Shown one piece after another: positions 53,191-61,036 of a stretch of DNA of 64,000 nucleotides. Under the pieces are notes generated by a model. It worked only from the letters and a program-made list of their open reading frames with translations, searched no databases and was not told where the DNA came from. The position numbers and the translations under genes were made by a program. The stretch is from an uncultured Eubacteriales bacterium (GTDB lineage: Bacteria > Bacillota > Clostridia > TANB77 > CAG-508), in the NCBI GenBank assembly GCA_902787685.1, contig CADAHH010000005.1:82506-146505 (forward strand), written 5' to 3'. The number at the start of each line of letters is the position of its first letter. Within the stretch, counting starts at the first letter, position 1.

Positions 53191-53219
53191 AGATACCCTC
53201 CTTAATATAGATAAAGGAA

Positions 53220-53374
53220 TTTGATATATTTATTTTTAAGGACGCGTAAGGCGAACAACCGGAGCGAAGCGTAGGGCGACTGGAGAAATCGACATTGTAG
53301 CTGAATTTTTCGTAAGAAAAATTACAGGTACATAAAGATTTCGACACCAAGGACGCAAAAATAAATATATCAAA
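53220..53374. repeat. Palindromic element family D
   Basis: Perfect 18-base arms (TTTGATATATTTATTTTT, 53220-53237 and 53357-53374) extend imperfectly outward (AGATAAAGG with CCTTTGTATCT). The inner GC-rich core begins AAGGACGCGTAAGGCGAACA, contains GAGCGAAGCGTAGGGCGACTGG, and ends CACCAAGGACGC. Base composition is far above its surroundings. No ORF was seen. Confidence 0.75.
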
Positions 53375-53405
53375 GTCCTTTGTATCTATAATTCAATTGA
53401 AAAAT

Positions 53406-53999
53406 CTACTCTTTAAACAGTTCCTTTCCATCTTTTATATAATCATATCCAGAAAAAATAGTAGCAATTACAGATACAATCATCATTATTGACATTAATG
53501 CATTAACAATTAAATGCCAACTTGAGAGTGTTCCTTTAGTGAATTCAAAAAAAGTACCAATATCAATAAAGGCTAAAATAATTGCAATCATTTGGCTTAC
53601 TGTTTTTAGTTTTCCCCAAATTGATGCAGCAATAACTTTCCCTCCATTACCTACAGATATTAATCTGTAACCTGATACTACAAACTCTCTAAACAGCACT
53701 ATAATTGGTATCCATCCTGGTATTTTTCCTAATTCAACAAGTATTATTAAAGCAGCAAGTACAAGGATTTTATCTGCAATTGGATCTAAAAACTTACCAA
53801 ATGTAGTTACTAAATTTCTTTTTCTAGCAATTGTTCCATCTAATTTATCTGTAATAGATGCAATTATAAAAATTAATTCCATTATTAAAAAACTAATTGG
53901 AATATCTAAAAAGACTCCTTGTATTTTTAAATATGGTATTATTACCATTATAGGTACTAATAAAATTCGTAATATTGTTAGCTTATTTGGTAAGTTCAT
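53406..53999 (-). CDS. pgsA: CDP-diacylglycerol-glycerol-3-phosphate 3-phosphatidyltransferase
   Basis: Makes phosphatidylglycerol phosphate, the committed step to phosphatidylglycerol. It has 197 residues and about six helices. The CDP-alcohol phosphotransferase signature is complete: DGTIARKRNLVTTFGKFLDP followed by IAD, matching DGxxARxxxxxxxxGxxxDxxxD. NLPNKLTILRILLVP is the typical N-terminus. AAAGGAG precedes the ATG. It lies downstream of ctpA. Confidence 0.94.
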   Translation of the reverse strand: MNLPNKLTILRILLVPIMVIIPYLKIQGVFLDIPISFLIMELIFIIASITDKLDGTIARKRNLVTTFGKFLDPIADKILVLAALIILVELGKIPGWIPIIVLFREFVVSGYRLISVGNGGKVIAASIWGKLKTVSQMIAIILAFIDIGTFFEFTKGTLSSWHLIVNALMSIMMIVSVIATIFSGYDYIKDGKELFKE

Positions 54000-54014
54000 T
54001 TTGATCTCCTTTAA

Positions 54015-55253
54015 TTATTTCAACATCTCAACTGCTTTTTGCAATTGTGTATCTTCACTTTCTTCTAACCTATAAACACTTTTTACTGTATCTGGAAGAT
54101 TAACTTCTTCATCTGGCTTAATTCCTTCTTTATGAATTGATACTTCTTTAGGTGTATAATATTGTTCTGTTGTAATTTTTAATCCACTGCCATCTGCTAG
54201 AGAAAGCAAAGTTTGAATAATACCTTTTCCATATGTTTTGGTACCTACTAATTTTGCTCTTTCATTATCTTGCATACTACAAGCTAATATTTCAGATGCA
54301 CTTGCTGAATTCTCATTTACTAGGATAATCACATTCATTGCAAATATCGGATCATTTTTTGAAGAAGTAACAGTTTTTTTATCTTTATTATCAACTGATG
54401 AATATATTGTTTTGCCTTTATCTAAAAACATATCTGCTATATCAACAGCTTCATCAACAATTCCTCCACCATTATTTCTTAAATCTATTATTAATTTTTT
54501 AGCTCCTTGTTTTTGTAATTCATTTACCTTATCTTTAAATCCATTTGCTGTATCATCATCAAAACTTGGTAATTTTAAGTAGCCTATATCATTTTCAAGC
54601 ATTTTTATAGTTATAGGATTTGTAGTTATCTTTTCTCTAATTAAATCAAATGATAATCTTTCTCCTTCTCTTTCTATAACTAAATTAACTTTTGTTCCTT
54701 CTTCTCCTTTTATAAATGAAGCAATTCTATCAAAATCTTTAGCTGTATATTCAGTGCCATCAACACTTATAATTAAATCTCCAGATTTAATACCTGCTTT
54801 TTCAGCTGGACTTTCAGGAATTGGGTAATACACTAAAACTCTATCTGATTTTTCATCAGCCACCATATAAATTCCCACTCCAACAAAACTACCCATAATA
54901 TTATCTTTATAGTCTTTCATTTTATCTGCAGGAATATATTCTGTATATTCATCTCCAAGACCAGCTACATATCCCTCTATTGCACCATTTTTTAAATCTT
55001 CTTCATTAATATCATTATTCCATAAATAATATTTATCAATTGTAGTTTTTATTTTATTTAAATATTTTTCTATATTAGAGTCTGAAGATGAAGTTAATTC
55101 TTTTAATAATCCACCATTTTCAGTAATAGATAATGTTTGATTATCATCTTTAAAATTTGAATACATCCAAAATGATGTTAGCATAAATGTTACAAATGCT
55201 GTAAGAACAATAATCATAATTGTTCTATAGATTCTTTTTTTCTTTTCTTCCAT
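54015..55253 (-). CDS. S41-family carboxyl-terminal processing protease (CtpA-like)
   Basis: A 412-residue protein with an N-terminal membrane helix (IYRTIMIIVLTAFVTFMLTS), a PDZ domain near 100-200 (SFVGVGIYMVADE, ESPAEKAGIKSGDLIISVDG) and an S41 catalytic domain. The catalytic Ser lies in NENSASASEI and the Lys in GTKTYGKGIIQT. It cleaves extracytoplasmic proteins. In Clostridia it commonly lies beside ftsEX and M23 genes, as here, where it could process division hydrolases. Confidence 0.93.
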   Translation of the reverse strand: MEEKKKRIYRTIMIIVLTAFVTFMLTSFWMYSNFKDDNQTLSITENGGLLKELTSSSDSNIEKYLNKIKTTIDKYYLWNNDINEEDLKNGAIEGYVAGLGDEYTEYIPADKMKDYKDNIMGSFVGVGIYMVADEKSDRVLVYYPIPESPAEKAGIKSGDLIISVDGTEYTAKDFDRIASFIKGEEGTKVNLVIEREGERLSFDLIREKITTNPITIKMLENDIGYLKLPSFDDDTANGFKDKVNELQKQGAKKLIIDLRNNGGGIVDEAVDIADMFLDKGKTIYSSVDNKDKKTVTSSKNDPIFAMNVIILVNENSASASEILACSMQDNERAKLVGTKTYGKGIIQTLLSLADGSGLKITTEQYYTPKEVSIHKEGIKPDEEVNLPDTVKSVYRLEESEDTQLQKAVEMLK

Positions 55254-55296
55254 TAGTTTGCAATATCCTTCCTAACTTTAAATCTTTTTTCTACAA

Positions 55297-56544
55297 TCAT
55301 GGTAAATATGGCCTAGGATTGACACAGTTTCTATATGCAGAGCCTGGGGTCCTAATTTCAAAATGTAAATGTGGAGCTGTAACATTTCCTGTTGCTCCAG
55401 AAAGCATTATTTGTTGTCCTTTTGAGATTTTCTGTCCAAATGATACTTGGACTCTAGATGCATGTGCATAAAAACTGTATATACTATTTCCATGATATAT
55501 TTCAACAAAATTTCCATATGCAGAATTATATCCAGTATCACATACTATACCATCGCCAATTGAATAAATTGGTGTACCAGTTGAAGCTCTAAAATCCACT
55601 CCTGTATGATGTCCCGAACTCCAATATCGGCCAGCAACTCCATATCCTGTACCAATTACTGGATTAGCCACTGGCCATCCAAATCCATATGAGCTTGCTG
55701 CTTTATTTGAGCTACTTCCACCTGAACTAGAGCTAGAATTACTACTTGATTTAGAAGTTTTTTTAGCAGCTTCTTCTGCTTTCTTTTTTGCTGCAAGTTC
55801 AGCATCATATGCAGCTTGCATGCTTTTTATTTTGCTACTAATACTACTTTCGTGATTTTTTAATTCTTTTAATTCCTTTTCAAGGTTTGCTTCTTCTTGT
55901 GTTAATTCATTTACATACTTACTTTTTTCTTGTTGAGTTGATTTTAGTTGTGTTGCAACACTTTCTTTACTTGCTTTTGCAGTAACAAGTGTTTTTTTAC
56001 TATCTTCTATTTCTTGTTTAGATTTTTCTATTTCTTGTTTTTTAGCTTCTATTTCTTCTAACAACTCTGTATCATGTTCAACAATTTCAGATACTAAATA
56101 GTAATTTGAAATCATATCAACAAATCCATCTGATTTTAAAATCACATCTAAAAAAGATGTCTCTCCAGCTTCATATGTAACAATTAATCTTTGCTCTAAT
56201 AATTTTTGTTGTTCATCATATTGTTCTTGATTTTCTTTTAGCTGTTTTTCCGCATTTTTTATTTTTTTATTTACATCATCAATTTGAATTTCAAGTTTAT
56301 CTATTTCATTTTCATATGAATCAATTTGATTATTTAATTTTTCTACTTGTTTTTGTGCTTCTGATTTTTTTGATTCCACTTCTTCTTTTTGTTCTTGAAT
56401 ATCTTCTATTTTTTCACTTACTTGACTCTGTTCATTTTTTTGTTTATCAATGTCAGATTGATTAACAGCAAAAACCATATTTGCATTTGTAATTATACAC
56501 AATATTAATAGTATACTAAATAGTCTAATACATATTTTATTCAT
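55297..56544 (-). CDS. M23 peptidoglycan endopeptidase with long coiled coil (EnvC-like)
   Basis: A 415-residue protein: signal peptide (LFSILLILCIITNANMVFA), coiled coil (about 27-250), a Ser-rich linker (KTSKSSSNSSSSSGGSSS) and a LytM/M23 domain. The zinc ligands are intact: HHTGVDFRAS and PHLHFEIRT. Unlike degenerate EnvC of E. coli, the domain should therefore be catalytic. FtsEX normally activates such proteins through the coiled coil. It is a paralogue of the next upstream gene, separated from it by a family B element. Confidence 0.92.
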   Translation of the reverse strand: MNKICIRLFSILLILCIITNANMVFAVNQSDIDKQKNEQSQVSEKIEDIQEQKEEVESKKSEAQKQVEKLNNQIDSYENEIDKLEIQIDDVNKKIKNAEKQLKENQEQYDEQQKLLEQRLIVTYEAGETSFLDVILKSDGFVDMISNYYLVSEIVEHDTELLEEIEAKKQEIEKSKQEIEDSKKTLVTAKASKESVATQLKSTQQEKSKYVNELTQEEANLEKELKELKNHESSISSKIKSMQAAYDAELAAKKKAEEAAKKTSKSSSNSSSSSGGSSSNKAASSYGFGWPVANPVIGTGYGVAGRYWSSGHHTGVDFRASTGTPIYSIGDGIVCDTGYNSAYGNFVEIYHGNSIYSFYAHASRVQVSFGQKISKGQQIMLSGATGNVTAPHLHFEIRTPGSAYRNCVNPRPYLP

Positions 56545-56573
56545 AGGTTTTCTCCTTAATACTTATTTACTTA

Positions 56574-56703
56574 ACAATTTGTAAATTTTGTCCTGTTTAA
56601 CCGCACATCATTTTTAAAAATTCTATGGTTCCCCCTTTAGGGATACCCACCATACGAATTTTTAAAAACGAAATGCTGACGCGGACAAAATATAACAAAT
56701 TGT
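56574..56703. repeat. Family B element, copy 6, with locus-specific arms
   Basis: The family B core (CCTGTTTAACCGCACATCAT ... CGAAATGCTGACGCGG) here has outer arms ACAATTTGTAAATTTTGTCC and GGACAAAATATAACAAATTG... in place of the usual AACTAATCC. The inner arms read ATTCTATGG and CCATACGAAT, a matched change from ATCC/GGAT. It splits the two M23 genes. Confidence 0.82.
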
Positions 56704-56720
56704 AATTGTTTATCAAACTA

Positions 56721-57866
56721 CTACTCTGGTATCGAAACATAATCTAATGGATTCATAGGATTTCCATTAACTCTTACTTCAAAATGTGCATGAGGTCCAG
56801 TTGAATATCCAGTAGAACCAACCTTTAAAACAACTTCTCCAGCATTAATAACTTGTCCTAATTTAGCAACAATTTCTGAACCATGCGCATATAGAGTTTG
56901 AACTCCTCCACCATGGTCAATTACAACCATATTTCCATATGCCGAATTATATTCTGCTTTAACCACAACACCATTTGCAATTGCTTTGAACTCAGTTCCC
57001 ATTGAAGCACTAATGTCTACTCCTGTGTGAAGCTTATATACTCCTGTTATTGGATGAACCCTCATTCCATAGTTTGATGTAATATGGTAATGATCTGGAA
57101 TTGGCCATTGCATTGTTCCTCCTGCGTAGTCTTCTCCAAAATTAACAACTTTTGCTAAACTTCTAATTTCTGCTTCTACTGAATTAACTTGAGCATAATA
57201 TTCATCAATTTTAGCTTGTAATTCTTGTTCTTCTTGACTTAATTTTGATATATAGTTTTGTCTTAATACTCTCGTATTTGATAAAGCTATTTCTGTTTTT
57301 GATAAATTTCTTTTTTGTGTTTCTAAGTTTTTCTTTTGTTCATCAATTTTAGATTTATTTTGTTCTATTTCGTTTTTCTTATTTTCAACAAATTCTAATA
57401 GTTCTACATCATGTGATGTAAGTTCTGAAACAATATAATAAGTTGCAAAAAAATCCGAAATGCTTTTAGCTCCTAATACTATTTCTAAATAATTTGTTTC
57501 TCCAGCTTCATAAATTTCAACCAATCTTTCGTCTAAAAGCTGTTTTTGTTTTTCATATACAATGGTTGCTTCTTCAAGTTCTTTTTCAACTTTTGAAACT
57601 TCCTCTTGAATTTTTGATATTTCATCATTCATTTGAATAATGGATTCTTCATTAGTTTTAATATTTGAATCTAATTTTTCAATTTGTCTTAAATTCTCTG
57701 TTAAGTCTTCATTTACTATGTTCAATTCTTCATTAGTTTGATTAATTTGCTCTTGAATTTCATTTTTTTTGTTTTGTAGTTCATCTAAATCTGTTGCAAA
57801 TAAAGGTGTAGCAATGCAAATTAATAAAGCTGCAACCAATATTGTTCTAAATAATTCTTTTTGCAT
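56721..57866 (-). CDS. M23 peptidoglycan endopeptidase with coiled coil (EnvC-like)
   Basis: A 381-residue protein: signal peptide (ILVAALLICIATPLFA), coiled coil to about residue 240, and an M23 domain with LHTGVDISASMG, VIDHGGGVQTLYAHG and GPHAHFEVRVNG. All zinc ligands are present. GAGETNYLEIVLGAKS-like text in the coiled coil has a counterpart in the paralogue (AGETSFLDVILKSD), so both share the same regulatory arm. It directly follows ftsX by 14 bases, which strongly suggests FtsEX control. Confidence 0.92.
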   Translation of the reverse strand: MQKELFRTILVAALLICIATPLFATDLDELQNKKNEIQEQINQTNEELNIVNEDLTENLRQIEKLDSNIKTNEESIIQMNDEISKIQEEVSKVEKELEEATIVYEKQKQLLDERLVEIYEAGETNYLEIVLGAKSISDFFATYYIVSELTSHDVELLEFVENKKNEIEQNKSKIDEQKKNLETQKRNLSKTEIALSNTRVLRQNYISKLSQEEQELQAKIDEYYAQVNSVEAEIRSLAKVVNFGEDYAGGTMQWPIPDHYHITSNYGMRVHPITGVYKLHTGVDISASMGTEFKAIANGVVVKAEYNSAYGNMVVIDHGGGVQTLYAHGSEIVAKLGQVINAGEVVLKVGSTGYSTGPHAHFEVRVNGNPMNPLDYVSIPE

Positions 57867-57880
57867 TACCGTTCCTCCTT

Positions 57881-58288
57881 TTAAACTTTTAAATATTTTT
57901 TCATAGACCTTGTACTACCTATTACGCCTATTCCCATTCCTAAAACTAAATAAATAATTACAATAAAATTAAACATTTCATTAAATGCTAATAAATTCAA
58001 ATGTAATCTTGCCAAAAAGTTAACAAATGTAATGTTTTTAGCTAAAACCATATATAAGCCTGATACTATAATCAAAGAAATAATACCTGAAGAAAGTCCC
58101 AAAATTATACCTTCAACAATAAATGGCCATCTAATAAAACTATTTGTAGCACCAACATATTTCATAATTGAAATTTCTTTTCTTCTTGCATATACTGTTA
58201 GTTTTATAGTATTTGAAATAATAAATATACTAACTGCAATTAAGGCAATAATTATTACATAGCTTCCTATTTTTATTCCGTCTTGCAA
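57881..58288 (-). pseudogene. ftsX: ftsX 3' portion, out of frame
   Basis: This frame encodes the last three membrane helices of FtsX: QDGIKIGSYVIIIALIAVSI, ARRKEISIMKYVGATNSFIR and the C-terminal helix ending STRSMKKYLKV. It begins at a TTG codon with no ribosome binding site. It joins the upstream frame if one base near 58289 is removed (LIK followed by LQDGIKIG). Either ftsX is disrupted or the sequence has a one-base error; conservation of both halves favours error or very recent mutation. Confidence 0.85.
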
Positions 58289-58784
58289 CTTTAATCAATA
58301 CTTCTATTACATCATCTGCGTTTGTAACTTTTACAACATTTTCAATATTTTGTAATTTTTCTTTAACTTCCATCGTTTTAGTGATATCTGTTAACGTGAT
58401 TTTATAAGCTGTTTTAAACTCACTCACATTATATCCCTCTAATAAATATGCTTTTTCTCGAAATATTCCATCCTTAAGAGATTGTAATGCTTCTTCTTTA
58501 GAAACAAATTCTATAGTATTTATTTCTTCTATTTGATTTATTTGATTCTTAACTTCCTCTATTTCTTCATCTGTTGCATCTTTCTTTATAAATGCTTTAA
58601 TTCCTTGTTGAGATTCTACTTGTTTAATAAAATAATTAAAATTCCCAACAACAATAAAACAAATTCCAAAAAATATCATTATTAAGCACATTGTTCCAAA
58701 TGATGTAAATGCTTGTTTTTTATTTTTAAATATATTTGAAAATCCTTCTCCTACTAAATAAGTAAATACATTATATTTCATCAT
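58230..58784 (-). CDS. ftsX: Cell division protein FtsX, 5' portion (frameshifted)
   Basis: The N-terminal cytoplasmic part, first helix (TSFGTMCLIMIFFGICFIVV) and extracytoplasmic loop domain of FtsX, including FVSKEEALQSLKDGI and a late DDVIEVLIK. After that the frame runs into unrelated sequence (ARRNKNRKLCNNYCLNCS) because of an extra base near 58289. FtsX is the permease-like partner of FtsE that controls peptidoglycan hydrolases. The ATG overlaps the end of ftsE; AAGGTGG supports a start at 58784 or 58781 over 58802. Confidence 0.87.
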   Translation of the reverse strand: MMKYNVFTYLVGEGFSNIFKNKKQAFTSFGTMCLIMIFFGICFIVVGNFNYFIKQVESQQGIKAFIKKDATDEEIEEVKNQINQIEEINTIEFVSKEEALQSLKDGIFREKAYLLEGYNVSEFKTAYKITLTDITKTMEVKEKLQNIENVVKVTNADDVIEVLIKVARRNKNRKLCNNYCLNCS

Positions 58785-59454
58785 AACCACCTTTTTTATC
58801 ATCTCTAATTATGTCGCCTTTTTCAATATGTATAACTCTTTTTTTCATTTTATCTACTATGTCTTTGGCATGTGTTGCAACAACAACAGTTGTACCTCTC
58901 ATATTTATATCATTTAATAAGTTCATTATATCCCAAGCAGTATCTGGATCAAGGTTTCCTGTAGGTTCATCTGCTATTAACATTGATGGGTTATTTACCA
59001 TTGCTCTTGCTAATGCAACTCTTTGTTGTTCTCCACCTGAAAGCTCATTTGGATACATTTTTGCTTTTCCACTTAATCCCACAAGTGAAAGTACCATTGG
59101 AACTTGTCTACGAATATGTCGACTTGTTGCACGAACAATGTACATTGCATAAGCAACATTATCATATACAGTTTTGTCAGGTAAAAGCCTAAAGTCTTGG
59201 AAAACGACACCCATACTTCTTCTTAAATATGGAACTCTATTTGGTTTTAAAAATGTTGTATCTTTTCCATTTATTATAATATTACCTGATGTAGGTTCTT
59301 CTTCTTTTAAGATTAATTTAATTAAAGTTGATTTTCCACTTCCTGATGTACCAACTAAAAAGCAAAATTCTCCTTTTTCAATTAAAAAATTAGCATTTTT
59401 CACTGCTTTTGTACCAGTATCATATGTTTTGTTAACATTTCTAAATTCTATCAT
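58771..59454 (-). CDS. ftsE: Cell division ATP-binding protein FtsE
   Basis: The ATPase that drives FtsX to activate division hydrolases. It has 227 residues: Walker A GTSGSGKST near 34, GVVFQDFRLLPDKTVYDNVA near 83, signature LSGGEQQRVALARAM, Walker B MLIADEPTGNLDP and H-loop VVATHAKD. The start MIEFRNVNKTY is family-typical. An in-frame stop lies immediately upstream, so the ATG is fixed, yet no Shine-Dalgarno is at the usual distance; GAAAGGAG is 36 bases away across a hairpin. Confidence 0.95.
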   Translation of the reverse strand: MIEFRNVNKTYDTGTKAVKNANFLIEKGEFCFLVGTSGSGKSTLIKLILKEEEPTSGNIIINGKDTTFLKPNRVPYLRRSMGVVFQDFRLLPDKTVYDNVAYAMYIVRATSRHIRRQVPMVLSLVGLSGKAKMYPNELSGGEQQRVALARAMVNNPSMLIADEPTGNLDPDTAWDIMNLLNDINMRGTTVVVATHAKDIVDKMKKRVIHIEKGDIIRDDKKGGYDEI

Positions 59455-59464
59455 CTATGTTTTA

Positions 59465-59497
59465 GTTTATAATTTTTTATTATAAACGACTCCTTTC
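59465..59497 (-). promoter_or_regulatory. ftsE leader: Shine-Dalgarno and intervening hairpin
   Basis: On the mRNA, GAAAGGAG (59490-59497) is followed by a perfect nine-base-pair hairpin (GTTTATAAT, AAAAA loop, ATTATAAAC; 59465-59487). Ten bases later comes the ftsE ATG. If the hairpin folds, the effective spacing falls to about 12 bases. No other start codon lies in range of this site. Confidence 0.6.
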
Positions 59498-59716
59498 GAA
59501 AATAATATCTAATCTATTATATCATAACAATAAATATATTTTTTTTCAATAGATTTTACGAAAAATTTACAAATTATTCACTTGCAATTCTGTTGAACTA
59601 AAAAATTATTACAGATCAATAAAAAAATATTTTTTTTACAGAAAATCCTTGAATTTATTTTTGTTTTATTATACTATATAATAGAAAAATTTTAAACTAC
59701 ACAGGAGGATAAATAT

Positions 59717-60877
59717 ATGCCAAGAAAAACTAAAGAAACTGGAGAAAACGAAATAGTTAAATTAACCAATGCAATAAAAGAAGTATTAAGTAAAAACATA
59801 TCATTGAAAAAAGATGATTCAAAAAAATCAACTTCAAAAAAGAAGCCAACTAAATCAGCTACTAAAAAAACTACTACTAAAAAGACTTCTACTTCTAAAA
59901 CAGCTACTGCTAAAAAGGCTTCTACTTCTAAAACGGCTACTGCTAAAAAGGCTACTGCTAAAAAAGCTTCTGCTTCTAAAACTGCAACAGCTAAAAAGAC
60001 TTCTACAACTAAAACAGCTACGGCTAAAAAAGCTACTACTTCTAAAACAGCTACTGCTAAAAAGACTACTTCTAAAACAGCTACTGCTAAAAAAGCTACT
60101 ACTTCTAAAACAGCAACAGCTAAAAAAGCTACTGCCTCTAAAACAGCTACGGCTAAAAAAGCTACTACTTCTAAAACAGCTTCTACTAAAAAGGCTTCTA
60201 CTTCTAAAACAGCTTCAACTAAAAAAGTATTTGCCGCTGAATATTATGATTTGCCTTTTAGATACAATCAAACAGTTGTAAAAATTTTAGCTCAAACTCC
60301 TAAAAACCTATTTGTTTATTGGGAGATTTCTGATGAAGATAGATCAGCTTTAAAAAAGCAATATGGTGAATATTTCTTTGAAATAACCAAACCAGTTTTA
60401 ATAGTATATAACGAAACTTTGAATTACTCTTTTGAAGTTGAAATAGATGATTTTGCAAATAGTTGGTATTTGCATGTAGATGATAGTAATTCAGAATATA
60501 AAGTCGAGCTTGGTAGACGTCCTATTCCTGTTAATTATAGTTATATGCCAGATTATGATATCGAAAAAAATGGACCAATTGAAGAATTAAAAACTCCATA
60601 TTTTTACATATCATCTTCAAATGAACTAGACGCTCCAAATGATAGAATTTTATTTAATAAAATAAGTAAAGTATATTTTAGGAATGTAAAAACCAATGAA
60701 CTTATAGAAAAAGATATTTCTGATTTTCCAAATATTTACAAGGATGGCATTTTTATTAATATATACAAATTATATCAAGAATTATATAAAGAGGAAATCA
60801 AAAATGATAGTTTCAACTTATATAATCCATCTTCAGGAAATATAGGTTCCGGAAGCTTTTCATCTAGATTTTATTAA
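59717..60877 (+). CDS. DUF4912 protein with a long Lys/Ala/Thr repeat (histone-H1-like) region
   Basis: A 386-residue protein. After about 30 mixed residues comes a low-complexity region (about 35-170) of repeats such as KTATAKKATTSKTATAKKA. A DUF4912 domain follows from about 175 (YDLPFRYNQTVVKILAQTPK, NLFVYWEISDEDR, WYLHVDDSNSEY). The basic repeats resemble eukaryote-like H1 tails and should bind nucleic acid or other polyanions. DUF4912 genes are often beside GH57 genes in Clostridia, as here, which points to glucan metabolism. CAGGAGG precedes the ATG. Confidence 0.85.
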   Translation: MPRKTKETGENEIVKLTNAIKEVLSKNISLKKDDSKKSTSKKKPTKSATKKTTTKKTSTSKTATAKKASTSKTATAKKATAKKASASKTATAKKTSTTKTATAKKATTSKTATAKKTTSKTATAKKATTSKTATAKKATASKTATAKKATTSKTASTKKASTSKTASTKKVFAAEYYDLPFRYNQTVVKILAQTPKNLFVYWEISDEDRSALKKQYGEYFFEITKPVLIVYNETLNYSFEVEIDDFANSWYLHVDDSNSEYKVELGRRPIPVNYSYMPDYDIEKNGPIEELKTPYFYISSSNELDAPNDRILFNKISKVYFRNVKTNELIEKDISDFPNIYKDGIFINIYKLYQELYKEEIKNDSFNLYNPSSGNIGSGSFSSRFY

Positions 60878-60886
60878 AATCAATGT

Positions 60887-61001
60887 AATCTCAAAATCCT
60901 GTTTAACCGCACATCATTTTTTAAAATCCTATGGTACCCCCTTTAGGGATACCCACCATACGGATTTTAAAAAACGAAATGCTGACGCGGATTTTGAGAT
61001 T
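60887..61001. repeat. Family B element, copy 7, with locus-specific arms
   Basis: The arms AATCTCAAAATCC (60887-60899) and GGATTTTGAGATT (60989-61001) are perfect complements. They replace the AACTAATCC/GGATTAGTT arms of other copies. The core is otherwise standard (TGTTTAACCGCACATCATTT ... GAAATGCTGACGC). It lies between the DUF4912 and GH57 genes. Confidence 0.83.
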
Positions 61002-61036
61002 TTATAAAATATTAAAAAAACGAAAGGACAAATAAA

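Noticed and set aside
59860-60230. Regular repeats that could suggest a CRISPR array
   Set aside because: Repeat units are short, in frame and encode KTATAKKA-type protein text. There are no constant-length unique spacers.
59814-60281. A 155-codon Leu/Lys-rich plus-strand frame inside the DUF4912 gene
   Set aside because: It is the alternate frame of the Lys/Ala/Thr repeat region. It has no ribosome binding site, and the extreme Leu/Lys content comes from the repeat.
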